A DNA stretch of 64,000 bases from Kineococcus rhizosphaerae (GCF_003002055.1 NZ_PVZF01000001.1:434001-498000), one strand, 5' to 3'; positions 51,411 to 60,729 are shown, counted from the first letter of the stretch. Translations and numbers: made by a program. The notes: generated from the sequence alone by a model not told the origin.

Positions 51411-53843
51411 TCACGCGCTGACGGTGAACTCCACACCCGCCTCGGCGTACTTGGCGCCGTCCCAGACCTGCAGGACGTAGACGCCGCTGGCGAGGTCCTT
51501 GGCGTCAGCGTCCGTGTAGTCGTAGGTCTTGATCCAACCGTCGGTGCCGTCCTGGGTCGCGACCGTGGTCTCGACGGCCTTGGCTGCACCGTCGGACTTC
51601 AGGTAGTAGCGGACCTTCACGTTGGCGGGCAGGTCCGTACCGGTGAAGGAGATCCCGCCGTCGGCGTCAGCCGAGCCGGGGGTGTAGTCGGCAGTCTCCA
51701 GAGCGGGCGCCGGGGCAGCGGCCACCGTGAACTCCTTGGTCACGACCGTGGTGCCGGCCTTGAGGGTGACCTTGTAGGTCCCCGCGGTGATGTCGGCGCC
51801 GAGGGTGAACGTCCCCTTGGCCTTGTCCCACGCGGCCTTGGTGTCGGTGGTGCCCTTGAACAGCGTCGCGGCCGTGACCGTGTCGAAGCTGTCGCCGGTC
51901 AGGGTGACGACCTTGCCGTCGTAGGCGACGTCGGAGACCGCCAGCGGCTTGGCGATGGTGAAGTCCTTCGCCACCCAGGTCTTGCCGTCGAGGCTGACCT
52001 CGGCGGTGTAGTCACCGGGGGTCAGGGCCTCGGAGAGGGTCAGCGTGGACTTGGCCGCACCGAAGGTGGTGAAGACCGCGCCGGCGCCCTTCTCGTCGTC
52101 CGTGGCGTCGCTCCCGAACACGCGGGCGACGGTGGCCTTGGTGAAGTTCGTGCCCTCGAAGGTCACGAGCTTGTCGGCGACGGTGACCTTCGTCAGGGTC
52201 TGGGCCGCGATCTTGAAGGTCGTCGCGGTGCCCCACGTCTTCCCGTCGATGCTGACGTCGACCTTGTAGTCACCGGCCGGCAGGTTGCCCGCCAGGTCGA
52301 TCGTGGCCGCACCGACGGCGGTGGCCTTGACGGCCACGCCCTCGACGTCGGCGAGGTCGTCGGCGGAGGTGCTGGCGAGGTAGACACGAGCCGTCAGCGA
52401 GTTGCTGAGGTTGGTGCCGCCGAGGGTGACGCGGGCCGGGACGGGCTTCTTGTCCGCACCCACGGTCGTCTCGGTGTAGGTGGCCTTCGTCAGGGTGGCG
52501 GGCAGACCGGCCGAGACGACCTCGAACTTGTCCGAGTCGGTGGCGGCCGTGGTCTTGACGACCGCGTCGTAGCTGCCGGCCGCCAGGGTCGGGATCTCGA
52601 AGGTGGCGGAGGTGTCGCTGGCGACCTTCACCAGGGAGGCCGTGACGGGCGTGGTCTTGCCCAGGACGCCGGTGCGCGGCGTGAGGGTGATGCTGACCAG
52701 ACCCGTGAGGTGCTCACCGGTGACCGTGAACTTGGTCTTGCCCGTGGCGCCGGCGGCCTGCTCGATCTTCGAGACGGTGGCCTGCTCGGGCGCGTCCCAC
52801 TCGAACTTGGAGTCGTCGCCGCTGGTGCTGCTGCCGTACTTGGTGTTCAGGACGAGGTCGCCCGTGACGCCGGTGGCGTCCTTGAGCTTGATCGTGGCGG
52901 CGAGCTTGGGCACGGTCAGCGTGAGGCTGGTGACCTTCTTGGTCGTGGCGTCGACGTTCTTCTTGACCGCGACGGGGACCTTGACGTCCTTGTCGTCCTT
53001 GTCCTTGATGTTCAGGGTCGCCGTGGTGACCAGGTCGAGGGCGGTGCCCTTGACGGTGACGGTCGTCGCCAGCGTGGTCAGGCCGGAGGAGACGTCGGTC
53101 GTGAAGGCCGGGGCGACGGCTTCGTAGTCGACGAAACCGGCGTAGGCGGTGCCGCCCTTGGTGGTGACGAGGACGTCCTGGATGCCCGTGAGACCGGCCG
53201 GGGCGTCGAACAGGATGCTGTCGTCGCCGCTCTTGACGACGGTGACGGTGGCCTTGGCGGGCTTGCCGCCGACGAGGACCTTGGTGGTGCCGGGCTCGAA
53301 GCCCTCACCCTTGATGGTGCTGGCGAGCGAGCCGTAGTCGGGGGAGAACCCGTCCTCGTCCGCGGCCTCCTCCGAGATCGTCGGGGCGGCCTGGGTGTAG
53401 TTGTACTTGAAGTCGCCCTTGCCACCGACCTTCACCAGGACCGCGAGCTTGGCGGCGTCCTTGCCGTCGGCGGAGACGGCCGCGGGGACCGTGACCTCGA
53501 GAGCCGTGGCGGACAGCACCTTGACGGCGTCCGCGGCGACGGCGACGTCGCCGAAGGTGACGGCCTTGGCGGCCAGGTCGTCGCCGGAGCCGGTCGTCAG
53601 GTTGGTGCCGAAGACGACGACCTTGTTGCCGCCGGCCTGCGGACCGGTCGTGGTGGACAGGCGCGTGATCTTCGCGTCCGTGGACGGCGCGGGCGCGTCG
53701 GCCGAGGCGACAGCCGCGCCGAAGGCGGAGGGGGCGGCGGCGGGGGCGGCGGCGAACGCGGGGCCCGCCAGACCGGCCGAGAGCGCGAAACCGGTGAAGA
53801 CGGCCGCCATCCGAAGCGTCGTCTTGGTGGAGGTGGAGCGCAT
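51411..53843 (-). CDS. Secreted protein with repeated IPT/TIG-like Ig domains
   Basis: An 810-aa protein. A Sec signal peptide (MRSTSTKTTLRMAAVFTGFALSAGLAGPAFA) is followed by about nine beta-rich repeats of 70-90 residues with IPT/TIG signatures (GPQAGGNKVVVFGTNL, VTLGGTNLSNS, VTFEGTNFTKA, VTLTGDSFDTV). Later repeats share the phrases LPAGDYKVDVSIDGKTWG and LTPGDYTAEVSLDGKTWV. No sortase motif or C-terminal TM is seen, so it is probably released or loosely wall-bound. Its promoter resembles the flagellar class, suggesting a motility- or filament-associated surface protein (inference). ATG at 53843 has AGGAGA upstream. Confidence 0.85.
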   Translation of the reverse strand: MRSTSTKTTLRMAAVFTGFALSAGLAGPAFAAAPAAAPSAFGAAVASADAPAPSTDAKITRLSTTTGPQAGGNKVVVFGTNLTTGSGDDLAAKAVTFGDVAVAADAVKVLSATALEVTVPAAVSADGKDAAKLAVLVKVGGKGDFKYNYTQAAPTISEEAADEDGFSPDYGSLASTIKGEGFEPGTTKVLVGGKPAKATVTVVKSGDDSILFDAPAGLTGIQDVLVTTKGGTAYAGFVDYEAVAPAFTTDVSSGLTTLATTVTVKGTALDLVTTATLNIKDKDDKDVKVPVAVKKNVDATTKKVTSLTLTVPKLAATIKLKDATGVTGDLVLNTKYGSSTSGDDSKFEWDAPEQATVSKIEQAAGATGKTKFTVTGEHLTGLVSITLTPRTGVLGKTTPVTASLVKVASDTSATFEIPTLAAGSYDAVVKTTAATDSDKFEVVSAGLPATLTKATYTETTVGADKKPVPARVTLGGTNLSNSLTARVYLASTSADDLADVEGVAVKATAVGAATIDLAGNLPAGDYKVDVSIDGKTWGTATTFKIAAQTLTKVTVADKLVTFEGTNFTKATVARVFGSDATDDEKGAGAVFTTFGAAKSTLTLSEALTPGDYTAEVSLDGKTWVAKDFTIAKPLAVSDVAYDGKVVTLTGDSFDTVTAATLFKGTTDTKAAWDKAKGTFTLGADITAGTYKVTLKAGTTVVTKEFTVAAAPAPALETADYTPGSADADGGISFTGTDLPANVKVRYYLKSDGAAKAVETTVATQDGTDGWIKTYDYTDADAKDLASGVYVLQVWDGAKYAEAGVEFTVSA

Positions 53844-53937
53844 GGGGTTTCTCCTGTGTCTTCCGTGATCTGGGAGGCCTGCTGCAGTTGCGGAGTGAGA
53901 GGGCCTGCTCCGGCAAGCGGAGCGGCTTGCACCCCGT

Positions 53938-53966
53938 TCATCGTCTGCGTGGAAGGCGCCCTTGAG
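53938..53966 (-). promoter_or_regulatory. FliA-like promoter of the secreted Ig-like protein
   Basis: Minus strand CTCA (53966-53963, in CTCAAGG), 17-bp spacer, GACGATGA (53945-53938; one mismatch to GCCGATGA). Leader about 90 nt. Confidence 0.5.
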
Positions 53967-54067
53967 CTTCGCCTCCGGTTTCACCCGACCGTCGCGTCCC
54001 ATGATTTCCCGTCACGCAACGTGACGATCGGCGAGGCGCAGGACCCTCACCGGCCCCGAACGGCCGA

Positions 54068-54094
54068 ACCGGTGGACCCGAGGGGTCCACCGGT
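54068..54094 (-). terminator. Hairpin downstream of the FkbH-like gene
   Basis: Perfect 12-bp arms accggtggaccc / gggtccaccggt with a 3-nt loop, 159 bp past the stop. Confidence 0.6.
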
Positions 54095-54252
54095 CACCGT
54101 GGTGAGCACTGAACGTGACGAGCGCTCCGCGTCACTCGTGGCGAGGTACGCCGACGGCGTCTGCCTGCGGGGCGGGAGAGGGCACACCGGACCGGAGGAG
54201 GCCGACCCCCGTCCCACCGGTGAGCAGGGTCCCGGACCAACGGGACGACCGG

Positions 54253-57015
54253 TCAGGCGGACTGCTCCTGCCAGTCGGGCGAGAAGACCCACGGTCGGGC
54301 GACCCGGTAGTCGTCGACGGGTACCCACCCCGACCGGTCCAGGGTGCGCTCGATGCGGTCGTCGTCCTCCTCGCAGACCGCGAGCACGAAGGCCGAGGCG
54401 TCCGCGGTCCCCCCGTCGTGGCCGAGCAGGACGGCCGGGGCGATGCCTGCCCCCGCCATCACGCGCGCGACGGCACCCACCCGGTTCGGGTTCGGGTCCC
54501 ACAGCGCGATCGGACGCGTGCCGATGCCGAGCGCAGAACGACGGTCGAGCACCTGGCTCGGGTGGGCGGCGATCTGTTCGAGGATGCTCTGCGCCAGGGC
54601 GTGCCCACGCTCGGCCGTCAGGTGCATGACGTAGTCCGTGACGTGGTTCCGATCGAACACGACGTCGTTCATCTCCACGACGTGAGCTCGGGGCTCGACC
54701 GCGCAGAAGTCGCGCACCGCCCGGTTGAGGACGACTGCGCGCTCCCGCATCAGGGGGAAGTCCGGCGCCATGGAGCGGAAGTACGGCATCTCAGGAGCCG
54801 TCGTCAGCAGGAGCCGGGTCCCGGGGTGCAGTCGCTCGAGGATCCAGGTCAGGTTCTCCTGCAGCCGTTCGGGCGTGATCAAGCCCTCGTCGTCGAACTC
54901 CTCACGCACCCACGTGGCACCTGGTTCGAGCTCACCGGCGTCGTGGCCGTCCACGAGGGGAGCCCAGTGCGAGGCGGCCCCCGCACCGCGCAACCGTTCC
55001 CGCAGATCCAGGTCCAGCTGCACGACGAGGTCACGCCGCTGCTTGTGACGGTACTGCGCGAAGGTCAGGTCGTCGTGGAGACCGAGGACGACGTAGTCGT
55101 AGGGGCGGTCGAAGATCTTCGTGGCGAAGGCGCTCGAACCCTGGTAGTTCAGGAAGTTCTCCCGGCAGAACTCCTGGTCCTCGATCCCCATCTCGACGCA
55201 GCTGCGGATGTACTCGGTTCCGGTGTTCACCCCGCGCTGACGACCGCGGAAGGTGTTGCACTCGAACGTCAGGTCGACCATCGGCAGGGCGAGCCGGCCC
55301 ACCGCCTGGAAGAGGTCGCACGCGCTCAGGGCGAAGACGCTCAGCCGGGCGTCGGCCGGCACCAGGGCAGCCGTGGCCCCGGTGGACCGGGGAGCACCCG
55401 CCGCCGCCTCCTCGACCTCTTCCAGCACGATGTAGTCGCGGAGCTGGTCGGTGGCCGAGACCTCGACGGCCGTGTCCCCCACCACCGTCAGGGGCGGGTG
55501 TCCGAGGTGAGCGTAGACGTGCTGCTCGATGCCGAGGTTGATCGTCCGGCAGGAGAAGAGGAAGTGCTCCAGGACCCCGTGGCGCAGGTAGTACCAGCCG
55601 ACGATCCCGTAGTCGCCGAAGTCGTCCTGGACCCGGACCGTCGCGCTGCGCCCCGCCGGGTCGGCCAGGAGCGCGTCGACCTCGTCGCGGGTCGCGCGTC
55701 GCTTGGTGAAGTTCAGCTGGTTCGTCCGCACGATCATGTCGTGGATGCGGTCGGCGTCCTCGACGCGAGAGGCTCGCAACTGGATGCGCAACCCGCTGGA
55801 CCGCAGGAAGTCCTCGTTCGAGCTCGCCGCTGCTCGAGCGACCTGCCGCTCCTGGAGCAGGCGGTAGTGGCCGAGCCGGGTGTGGTCCGGATCGGGTTTC
55901 CCTTCGAGACCGGGGAGGGACAGCAGCCTCGGCAGCTCCTGGGCGTCCAGGGTCTGGATGCCGGGGTTGTAGTAGGCGACTTCCGCGAGGTTTCCCGGGT
56001 TGTCATCGATGAAGAGCACGTTGACCGGTCGCAGTCCCATGTCCGCGATGAGCTGCTTCACCGCCTGGCCCTTGGGGACGAAGGCGATCCGGGGGAACAC
56101 GAAGTAGTCCGACAGGCCGTGGTCGGCGAGCACGGCGAGGGCTGCGTCGTGGTGGTTCTTCGAGCAGATGGAGTTGACGATTCCTCGGCCGGTGAGCTCC
56201 ACGAGAGCGCGGGCGTTCTCCTCGGGGACCCGGACGACGCCGTCCTCGGCGAGGGTACCCTCCCAGAACGTGTCGTCGAGGTCCCAGACGACGAGCTTGA
56301 CGATCTCCACCGGCTGCCGTCTCACCTGCGCGATGGCCCGTGCCCGGGCCGCGACGTCCGGCACGGGGCAACGCCCGAGCACGTCGGCGGCGTGTGCCGC
56401 GGTCTCGAACACGACCACGTCCGCCAGCCCCAGGACGACGAGCTCCACGAGCTCGTCGAGTCGCTCGGGGAGCTCGTCCAGCTGGTAGCCGGCCGCGATC
56501 AACCCGGAGCCGAGGAGCTGGACCCAGGCGTGGTCCTCGGCCTGCGTCGTCGCACCGGGAACGACGGTTCCGGGCGGCGCCGTCACCGGTTCGGCGATCC
56601 AGCGCGTCTGCGGTTGGACGAGCCTGACGCAGGCGGCGGTCAGGTGCTCCAACGGGGAGGCGCCGATGCTGCGCACTTCTCGGTACGGCTGACGGTTGGC
56701 GGCCTGCAGACCGTCGATGCGCGGCAGGACGTCGGCCAGGAGGCCGGTGACCTGGAGCCACGAGGGTTCGGAGGGCACACGGACGGCGAGGCGGGCACGG
56801 ACGTCGGCCGGTGCCGGCGCGTCGTCGTCCCCGCCCTCGACCTCCTCGGCCCGGTAGAGCAGCAGATCCGGCTCCGTGGTGCCGCGGACCCGCTCGTGGA
56901 CCAGCTCGCCGCAGGCATCGCGCACCGGGGTGAGACCCATGAGGACGATCGTCTCGGTGGCCGCTCGCGGCGAGCGGTCGAGGACGGCGGGGTTCTGCTG
57001 CAGGATCGAGGACAT
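54253..57015 (-). CDS. FkbH-like multidomain protein (HAD + GNAT-like + SGNH-like)
   Basis: A 920-aa protein. Residues 1-235 are unassigned. An FkbH/HAD-IIIC domain (about 240-375) has VVWDLDDTFWEG (catalytic D245/D247), SICSKNHH and VLFIDDNPGN. A GNAT-like segment (about 410-540) includes NQLNFTKRRAT and ARTVRVQDDFGDYGIVGWYYL-type strands. The C-terminal part (about 580-830) looks like a second SGNH-type hydrolase region with LLTTAPEMPYFR and a terminal DYVMHLT. FkbH proteins dephosphorylate 1,3-bisphosphoglycerate to load glyceryl onto a carrier protein. No acyl-carrier gene is seen nearby. Position beside flagellin genes suggests flagellar glycan synthesis. Confidence 0.82.
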   Translation of the reverse strand: MSSILQQNPAVLDRSPRAATETIVLMGLTPVRDACGELVHERVRGTTEPDLLLYRAEEVEGGDDDAPAPADVRARLAVRVPSEPSWLQVTGLLADVLPRIDGLQAANRQPYREVRSIGASPLEHLTAACVRLVQPQTRWIAEPVTAPPGTVVPGATTQAEDHAWVQLLGSGLIAAGYQLDELPERLDELVELVVLGLADVVVFETAAHAADVLGRCPVPDVAARARAIAQVRRQPVEIVKLVVWDLDDTFWEGTLAEDGVVRVPEENARALVELTGRGIVNSICSKNHHDAALAVLADHGLSDYFVFPRIAFVPKGQAVKQLIADMGLRPVNVLFIDDNPGNLAEVAYYNPGIQTLDAQELPRLLSLPGLEGKPDPDHTRLGHYRLLQERQVARAAASSNEDFLRSSGLRIQLRASRVEDADRIHDMIVRTNQLNFTKRRATRDEVDALLADPAGRSATVRVQDDFGDYGIVGWYYLRHGVLEHFLFSCRTINLGIEQHVYAHLGHPPLTVVGDTAVEVSATDQLRDYIVLEEVEEAAAGAPRSTGATAALVPADARLSVFALSACDLFQAVGRLALPMVDLTFECNTFRGRQRGVNTGTEYIRSCVEMGIEDQEFCRENFLNYQGSSAFATKIFDRPYDYVVLGLHDDLTFAQYRHKQRRDLVVQLDLDLRERLRGAGAASHWAPLVDGHDAGELEPGATWVREEFDDEGLITPERLQENLTWILERLHPGTRLLLTTAPEMPYFRSMAPDFPLMRERAVVLNRAVRDFCAVEPRAHVVEMNDVVFDRNHVTDYVMHLTAERGHALAQSILEQIAAHPSQVLDRRSALGIGTRPIALWDPNPNRVGAVARVMAGAGIAPAVLLGHDGGTADASAFVLAVCEEDDDRIERTLDRSGWVPVDDYRVARPWVFSPDWQEQSA

Positions 57016-57050
57016 CGGACGCCTTACCTGTGAGGGAGGGGTACGTCACC

Positions 57051-57078
57051 CAATCGGCGTAGCGTCAGCTGGCTTGAG
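57051..57078 (-). promoter_or_regulatory. FliA-like promoter of the FkbH-like gene
   Basis: Minus strand CTCA (57078-57075), 16-bp spacer, GCCGATTG (57058-57051). The start codon is 36 nt downstream. This ties filament-modification genes to the flagellar regulon. Confidence 0.65.
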
Positions 57079-57111
57079 CTCGGGCTCCGGGTTCCTGCAC
57101 CTCGGCACCTC

Positions 57112-58167
57112 CTACCGGGCGCCGCCTCGGGACGAGGCCAGGTGCGCCGCTCGATCCCGTGCCGCGGCCTCGAGGAGCTCCCGGCACAACCCCCGCAACG
57201 CCTCCAGCGCGCGAGGGTCGTGGCGCCGACCGGCGGTGTCGACGATGCAGGTCAGCCCTTCGAGCTGTTCCAGGGCTGCCACGGGCCGGTTGCTCTGCGC
57301 CAGGCCCTGCGCCCGCAGCCACCGGCAGTACGACACGTCGGCCCCGGCCTGCTCGAGCTCGTCGGCGAGGACGACGGCGAGCTCGGCCTCACCTGCTCCG
57401 AGCAGGACTCGTGCGAGGTAGTCGGTCGCCTCCTGACGTGTCCCCCCGGCCGGTACCAGCTCGCGCACCGCCTCGAACGCGTCGACGGCCCGCTGGACCT
57501 CACCGGTTCCGACCGCAGCCCGGCCCACCTTCAATACCGCCCGGGCGAGTTCAGGTGCTGGGGCTCCGGCGGCGACCAGCTCGTCGAGCTCCACCCGGGC
57601 CAGCTGTCCGTTGCGCATCGCTTTCGTCCGCACCACCTGCTCGGTCGCGTAGCCGTGGTGCTCCAGCTGCAGGAGGGTCGCGGGGACGAGCCGGGGCGCT
57701 CGACCGGGGACCGCTCCGTCCCGTTCGACGCGTTCGTGGACCCGACCGGACCACCGGGCGCCGGCGCGACGGAACAGTCGGACGGCGGTGGACGTGTAGC
57801 CCCCGCCCGAGGTCCTGTCGTCCTCGCGGAGGTTGTGCAGGGTCACCGCCAGGTCCGGTTCGGACGCCCCGGTCAGCAGGGCGCGCAGGGCTGCCGGCTC
57901 CCCGGTGGCGGTCTCGTCGGCGTCGACGCTGAGGACCCAGTCCCCGTGGGCCGCCGCGAGCGCGACGTTGCGCGCCTCAGCGAAGCTGTCGCGCCACTGC
58001 CCCCGCAGAACCGTGGCCCCCGCACGCCGGGCGATGCCGGGGGTGTCGTCGTGGGAGCCGGTGTCGTGGACGACGATCTCGTCGACGAGGGGCTCCAGGG
58101 CCGCCAGGGTCGCCGCGATGCGGGGCGCCTCGTCGCGGACGACGAGACACGCCGTGAGCAGAACCAT
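57112..58167 (-). CDS. GT2 glycosyltransferase
   Basis: A 351-aa protein. The GT-A domain shows ACLVVRDEAPRIAATLAAL, VDEIVVHDTGSHDDTPGIA, FAEARNVALAAAHGDWVLSVDADE (DxD) and a WSGRVHERVER acceptor-side motif; the C-terminal ~150 residues are TPR-like helices. It probably glycosylates a protein or glycan, and the placement between fliT/fliS and fkbH points to flagellin. ATG at 58167 with AAGGA is chosen over ATG 58173. Confidence 0.85.
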   Translation of the reverse strand: MVLLTACLVVRDEAPRIAATLAALEPLVDEIVVHDTGSHDDTPGIARRAGATVLRGQWRDSFAEARNVALAAAHGDWVLSVDADETATGEPAALRALLTGASEPDLAVTLHNLREDDRTSGGGYTSTAVRLFRRAGARWSGRVHERVERDGAVPGRAPRLVPATLLQLEHHGYATEQVVRTKAMRNGQLARVELDELVAAGAPAPELARAVLKVGRAAVGTGEVQRAVDAFEAVRELVPAGGTRQEATDYLARVLLGAGEAELAVVLADELEQAGADVSYCRWLRAQGLAQSNRPVAALEQLEGLTCIVDTAGRRHDPRALEALRGLCRELLEAAARDRAAHLASSRGGAR

Positions 58168-58268
58168 GGACATCCTTCGATCGTGCGTCCGGACCGCGTC
58201 GGCGCCCGACGCCGTCCTTCCTGCGGGGGTCGCCGTGAGAACGCTACCTGCCTGTGCCCGTACCTCTG

Positions 58269-58646
58269 TCACAGAGCCCGGTCGACGAAGACCGGTGGTC
58301 GTTCGGACTCCTCGAACCTGCCCAGAGCCCGCGTCTGGACACGGGCGCTGACCATGGCCTCGGCCAGACGTCGGCTCACGTCCTGCTGCCGTCGCAGCAG
58401 TGCGCGGGCCCGCTCCGCGAACTCGACGGGCAACGGCTCGAGGAGAGCGGGTGCGACCCAGTCCGCGGCGGGTGGTGCCGGGCTGACCTCGTGCCCGTCG
58501 TGCATGCGGGCGATGAGCAGTTCGGCCTGGTCCACGTCCAGTTCGACGGCGCGCAAGGCGGCGTCCCAGCTGCCGTCCCAGCTGCCGTCCCAGCGCTGTC
58601 GGGTCGCCGGCGCTGCCGAGTCGGAAGTGCGCTCCTGGCTCCTCAT
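58269..58646 (-). CDS. FliT-like flagellar chaperone candidate
   Basis: A 125-aa, mostly helical protein. It overlaps the fliS stop (ATGA), which is the usual place of fliT, and is similar in size, but no specific FliT motif is recognisable. Near the N-terminus a 12-bp DNA repeat (58563-58596) encodes WDGSWDGSWD. Role inferred from position. Confidence 0.6.
   Translation of the reverse strand: MRSQERTSDSAAPATRQRWDGSWDGSWDAALRAVELDVDQAELLIARMHDGHEVSPAPPAADWVAPALLEPLPVEFAERARALLRRQQDVSRRLAEAMVSARVQTRALGRFEESERPPVFVDRAL
58563..58596. repeat. 12-bp tandem repeat in the fliT-like gene
   Basis: The unit cagctgccgtcc is repeated almost three times in frame, producing the WDGS repeats. Confidence 0.75.
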
Positions 58647-59062
58647 GCCGTGCCGTGTCTGCCACCGGCCGCGGCGGTCAGGTGTTCCAGCGCGGCCTGG
58701 CGCCACGCCTCCGCCAGTTCGGCGGTCATCTCCCGGCAGGCTCCCGTCCGCGACGCGTCACCGGACACGTTCGCCAGCGGGAGTTCGGTGAGCAGCCAGG
58801 CGTAGATCGCCTTCAGGCCCGCTCCCCCCTCCCAGCCTTCCGGGTCGAGACTGGACTCGAGCTCCAGGACGATGGCTTGTGCGTGCACGAGGTTCTCGTG
58901 GGCGATCCCCCGGTTCCCGGCCAGCTGCGCCTCCTCGGCGCGCTGCAGGTCCAGGACGAGCCGGTCGTAGAGCATCACCAGCAGGGCCGCCGGGCTGGCG
59001 GTGCTGAGGCTGTCGGCCAGGTAGCGGTTGGTGGATCGCGCGTTGAACGTCGTACTGGTCAT
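58643..59062 (-). CDS. fliS: Flagellin export chaperone FliS
   Basis: A 139-aa four-helix protein with the FliS signature STNRYLADSLSTASPAALLVMLYDRLVLDLQRAEEA and a conserved second half (ENLVHAQAIVLELESSLDPEGWEGGAGL, YAWLLTELPLAN). It binds the flagellin C-terminus to prevent premature polymerisation. ATG at 59062 has CAGGAGGACC upstream. It lies downstream of fliD with its own promoter. Confidence 0.95.
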   Translation of the reverse strand: MTSTTFNARSTNRYLADSLSTASPAALLVMLYDRLVLDLQRAEEAQLAGNRGIAHENLVHAQAIVLELESSLDPEGWEGGAGLKAIYAWLLTELPLANVSGDASRTGACREMTAELAEAWRQAALEHLTAAAGGRHGTA

Positions 59063-59099
59063 GCGGTGGTCCTCCTGGTGAGGGCGTCGGTTGCAGGAC

Positions 59100-59127
59100 C
59101 CATCGGCAGCTCCGACCCCGATCCGAG
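59100..59127 (-). promoter_or_regulatory. FliA-like promoter of fliS
   Basis: Minus strand CTCG (59127-59124; one mismatch to CTCA), 16-bp spacer, GCCGATGG (59107-59100). The start codon is 38 nt downstream. Confidence 0.5.
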
Positions 59128-59156
59128 GAACGGCGAGGGTGGACCCTGCACGAGGA

Positions 59157-59189
59157 GGAGCCGGTCACCGCGCTGCGGTGACCGGCTCC
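59157..59189 (-). terminator. Terminator after fliD
   Basis: Perfect 15-bp arms (59157-59171 and 59175-59189) with a 3-nt loop, 7 bp past the fliD stop. Confidence 0.8.
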
Positions 59190-59195
59190 GGAGGA

Positions 59196-60683
59196 TCAGC
59201 TGCTCAGGCTGGACAGCTGTCCTGAGAGCCAGGACGACTGGCTCTGCAGCTTTCCGAGGGCGACTTCCAGGTTGGAGTAGTACTTCTGGTAGTACGTCCG
59301 CTTCGCCGCCAGCCGCACGTCCCAGTCGGAGATGCGCTGGGAGAGGTCGGAGATGGTGGAGTTCTGGCCCTGGATGGCCAGTTCCAGCGATCCCTTGCCG
59401 GAGGCGACGTTGGTCACCGGGCTGATGCCGGTGGCCTTCTGGGCCACGGCGATGAAGCCGTCGACGAGACCCTTGGTGGGGGAGGAACTGTCGATGCTCG
59501 TGGGTGCGACCATCTTCTGCGTCGTCGCCGCGTCGGCGGTGTAGGCCGCCTTGAAGGTGTCGGCGTCGAAGGACAGCTGCCCGTCCCGGGTGGACTGGAT
59601 GCCGTAGGTCGCCGAGGAGACCGACCCACCCCCGAGCCTGGTGGTGACGACGTCCAGGATCTGGGTCTTCAGCGCGCGCAGGGTGGCGTTGCCGTTGAGG
59701 GGACCGGAACCGCTGTTGGTCCCGCTCGCGCTGATCGTGCCGGCCTTGGTGACCGAGGCGATCGTGCTCAGCGCTGCGTTGGCCGCGTCGACCAGGGCCT
59801 TCACGGAGTCCGACACCGCGCTGGGGTTGGCCGCGACCGAGACGGTCGCTCCTCCCACCTTCGTCGCGGTGACCGTGACCCCCTGCATGAGGTCCGCGAA
59901 GGTGTTCGTGGACGACGTGACGGGGATGGATCCGGGGGGAACGGCTCCCCCGCTGGGCACGGCACCAGGAGTCAGGTAGAGGGTGGCGTCCTGCGCCGGC
60001 GCCATCTGGGTGAGGGCGAGCCCACCGGGTGCGGCCCCCGTCTCCAGTCCCGCGATGTCAGCGGGGTCGACGTTCGCCTCGGTCGACGGGACGAGGTGGA
60101 ACTCGCTGTCCTTGCCGGACTTGGTCGAGGTGACCTGCAGCCGGTAGGTGCCGTCGCTGACGCGCAGGGCGACGGCGGTGATCCCCAGCTTGCTGCTGGC
60201 CTTGTTGATCTCGGCGGCGACCTCCGACAGGGTGCCCGTCGTGTGGCGGATGGTGCCCACGAGGGTGCCGTGGGTGTCGACCACGTCGAGCGGGAAACCC
60301 AGGGTCCCCGCTGCGTCCTTGTCGGTAGAGAGCACCGTCGGGGTGATGACCGACCGGCTCGTGGCGAGGTTCTGGACGTAGACGTTGACGGTGCCGGGAG
60401 CGGCGGTGGTTCCCGCCGTCGCGGTGACACCGTCGGCCGAACTGGTCGCCGTGGCGGCGACCCACGTCGAGGCCTTCGTCAGGTTCTGCGCCGCGGTCTG
60501 CAGCGCGGACATCTTGCTGTTGACCGACTGGAGCGCAGTGACCTTCGCCTGCGCCGTGGAGACGCTGTTCTTCATCTGCGTCTGCGGCGCGGCGTCGACC
60601 TGGAGCAGCTGGGAGATGATGCTGGCGGTGTCGAGCCCGCTGACCAGCCCGTCGACGGCGGAGGATGAAACGGATGAAACCAT
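59196..60683 (-). CDS. fliD: Filament cap protein FliD
   Basis: A 495-aa protein. The N-terminal D0 region VDGLVSGLDTASIISQLLQVDAAPQTQMKNSVSTAQAKVTALQSVNSKMSALQ and C-terminal coiled coil ISDWDVRLAAKRTYYQKYYSNLEVALGKLQSQSSWLSGQLSSLSS are diagnostic; the centre is beta-rich D1/D2. It caps the filament and folds flagellin. ATG at 60683 has CAGGAGGGA upstream. It follows fliC, separated by a strong hairpin; its own promoter was not identified. Confidence 0.95.
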   Translation of the reverse strand: MVSSVSSSAVDGLVSGLDTASIISQLLQVDAAPQTQMKNSVSTAQAKVTALQSVNSKMSALQTAAQNLTKASTWVAATATSSADGVTATAGTTAAPGTVNVYVQNLATSRSVITPTVLSTDKDAAGTLGFPLDVVDTHGTLVGTIRHTTGTLSEVAAEINKASSKLGITAVALRVSDGTYRLQVTSTKSGKDSEFHLVPSTEANVDPADIAGLETGAAPGGLALTQMAPAQDATLYLTPGAVPSGGAVPPGSIPVTSSTNTFADLMQGVTVTATKVGGATVSVAANPSAVSDSVKALVDAANAALSTIASVTKAGTISASGTNSGSGPLNGNATLRALKTQILDVVTTRLGGGSVSSATYGIQSTRDGQLSFDADTFKAAYTADAATTQKMVAPTSIDSSSPTKGLVDGFIAVAQKATGISPVTNVASGKGSLELAIQGQNSTISDLSQRISDWDVRLAAKRTYYQKYYSNLEVALGKLQSQSSWLSGQLSSLSS

Positions 60684-60729
60684 GACAGTCCCTCCTGTCT
60701 GGGATGTCGGAAGAGGGTGGACGTGAGAA

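Larger units (their letters stand above)
53844..54252. other. Intergenic region, Ig-like protein to FkbH-like gene
   Basis: 409 bp without a supported gene. Contains the promoter of the secreted Ig-like-domain gene (53938-53966) and the FkbH-side hairpin (54068-54094). Nothing else recognised. Confidence 0.6.

Noticed and set aside
60684-60729. Separate promoter for fliD
   Set aside because: CTCA and CCGACA occur upstream but with the wrong spacing (about 12-13 bp), so I did not call it; fliD may depend on read-through from fliC.
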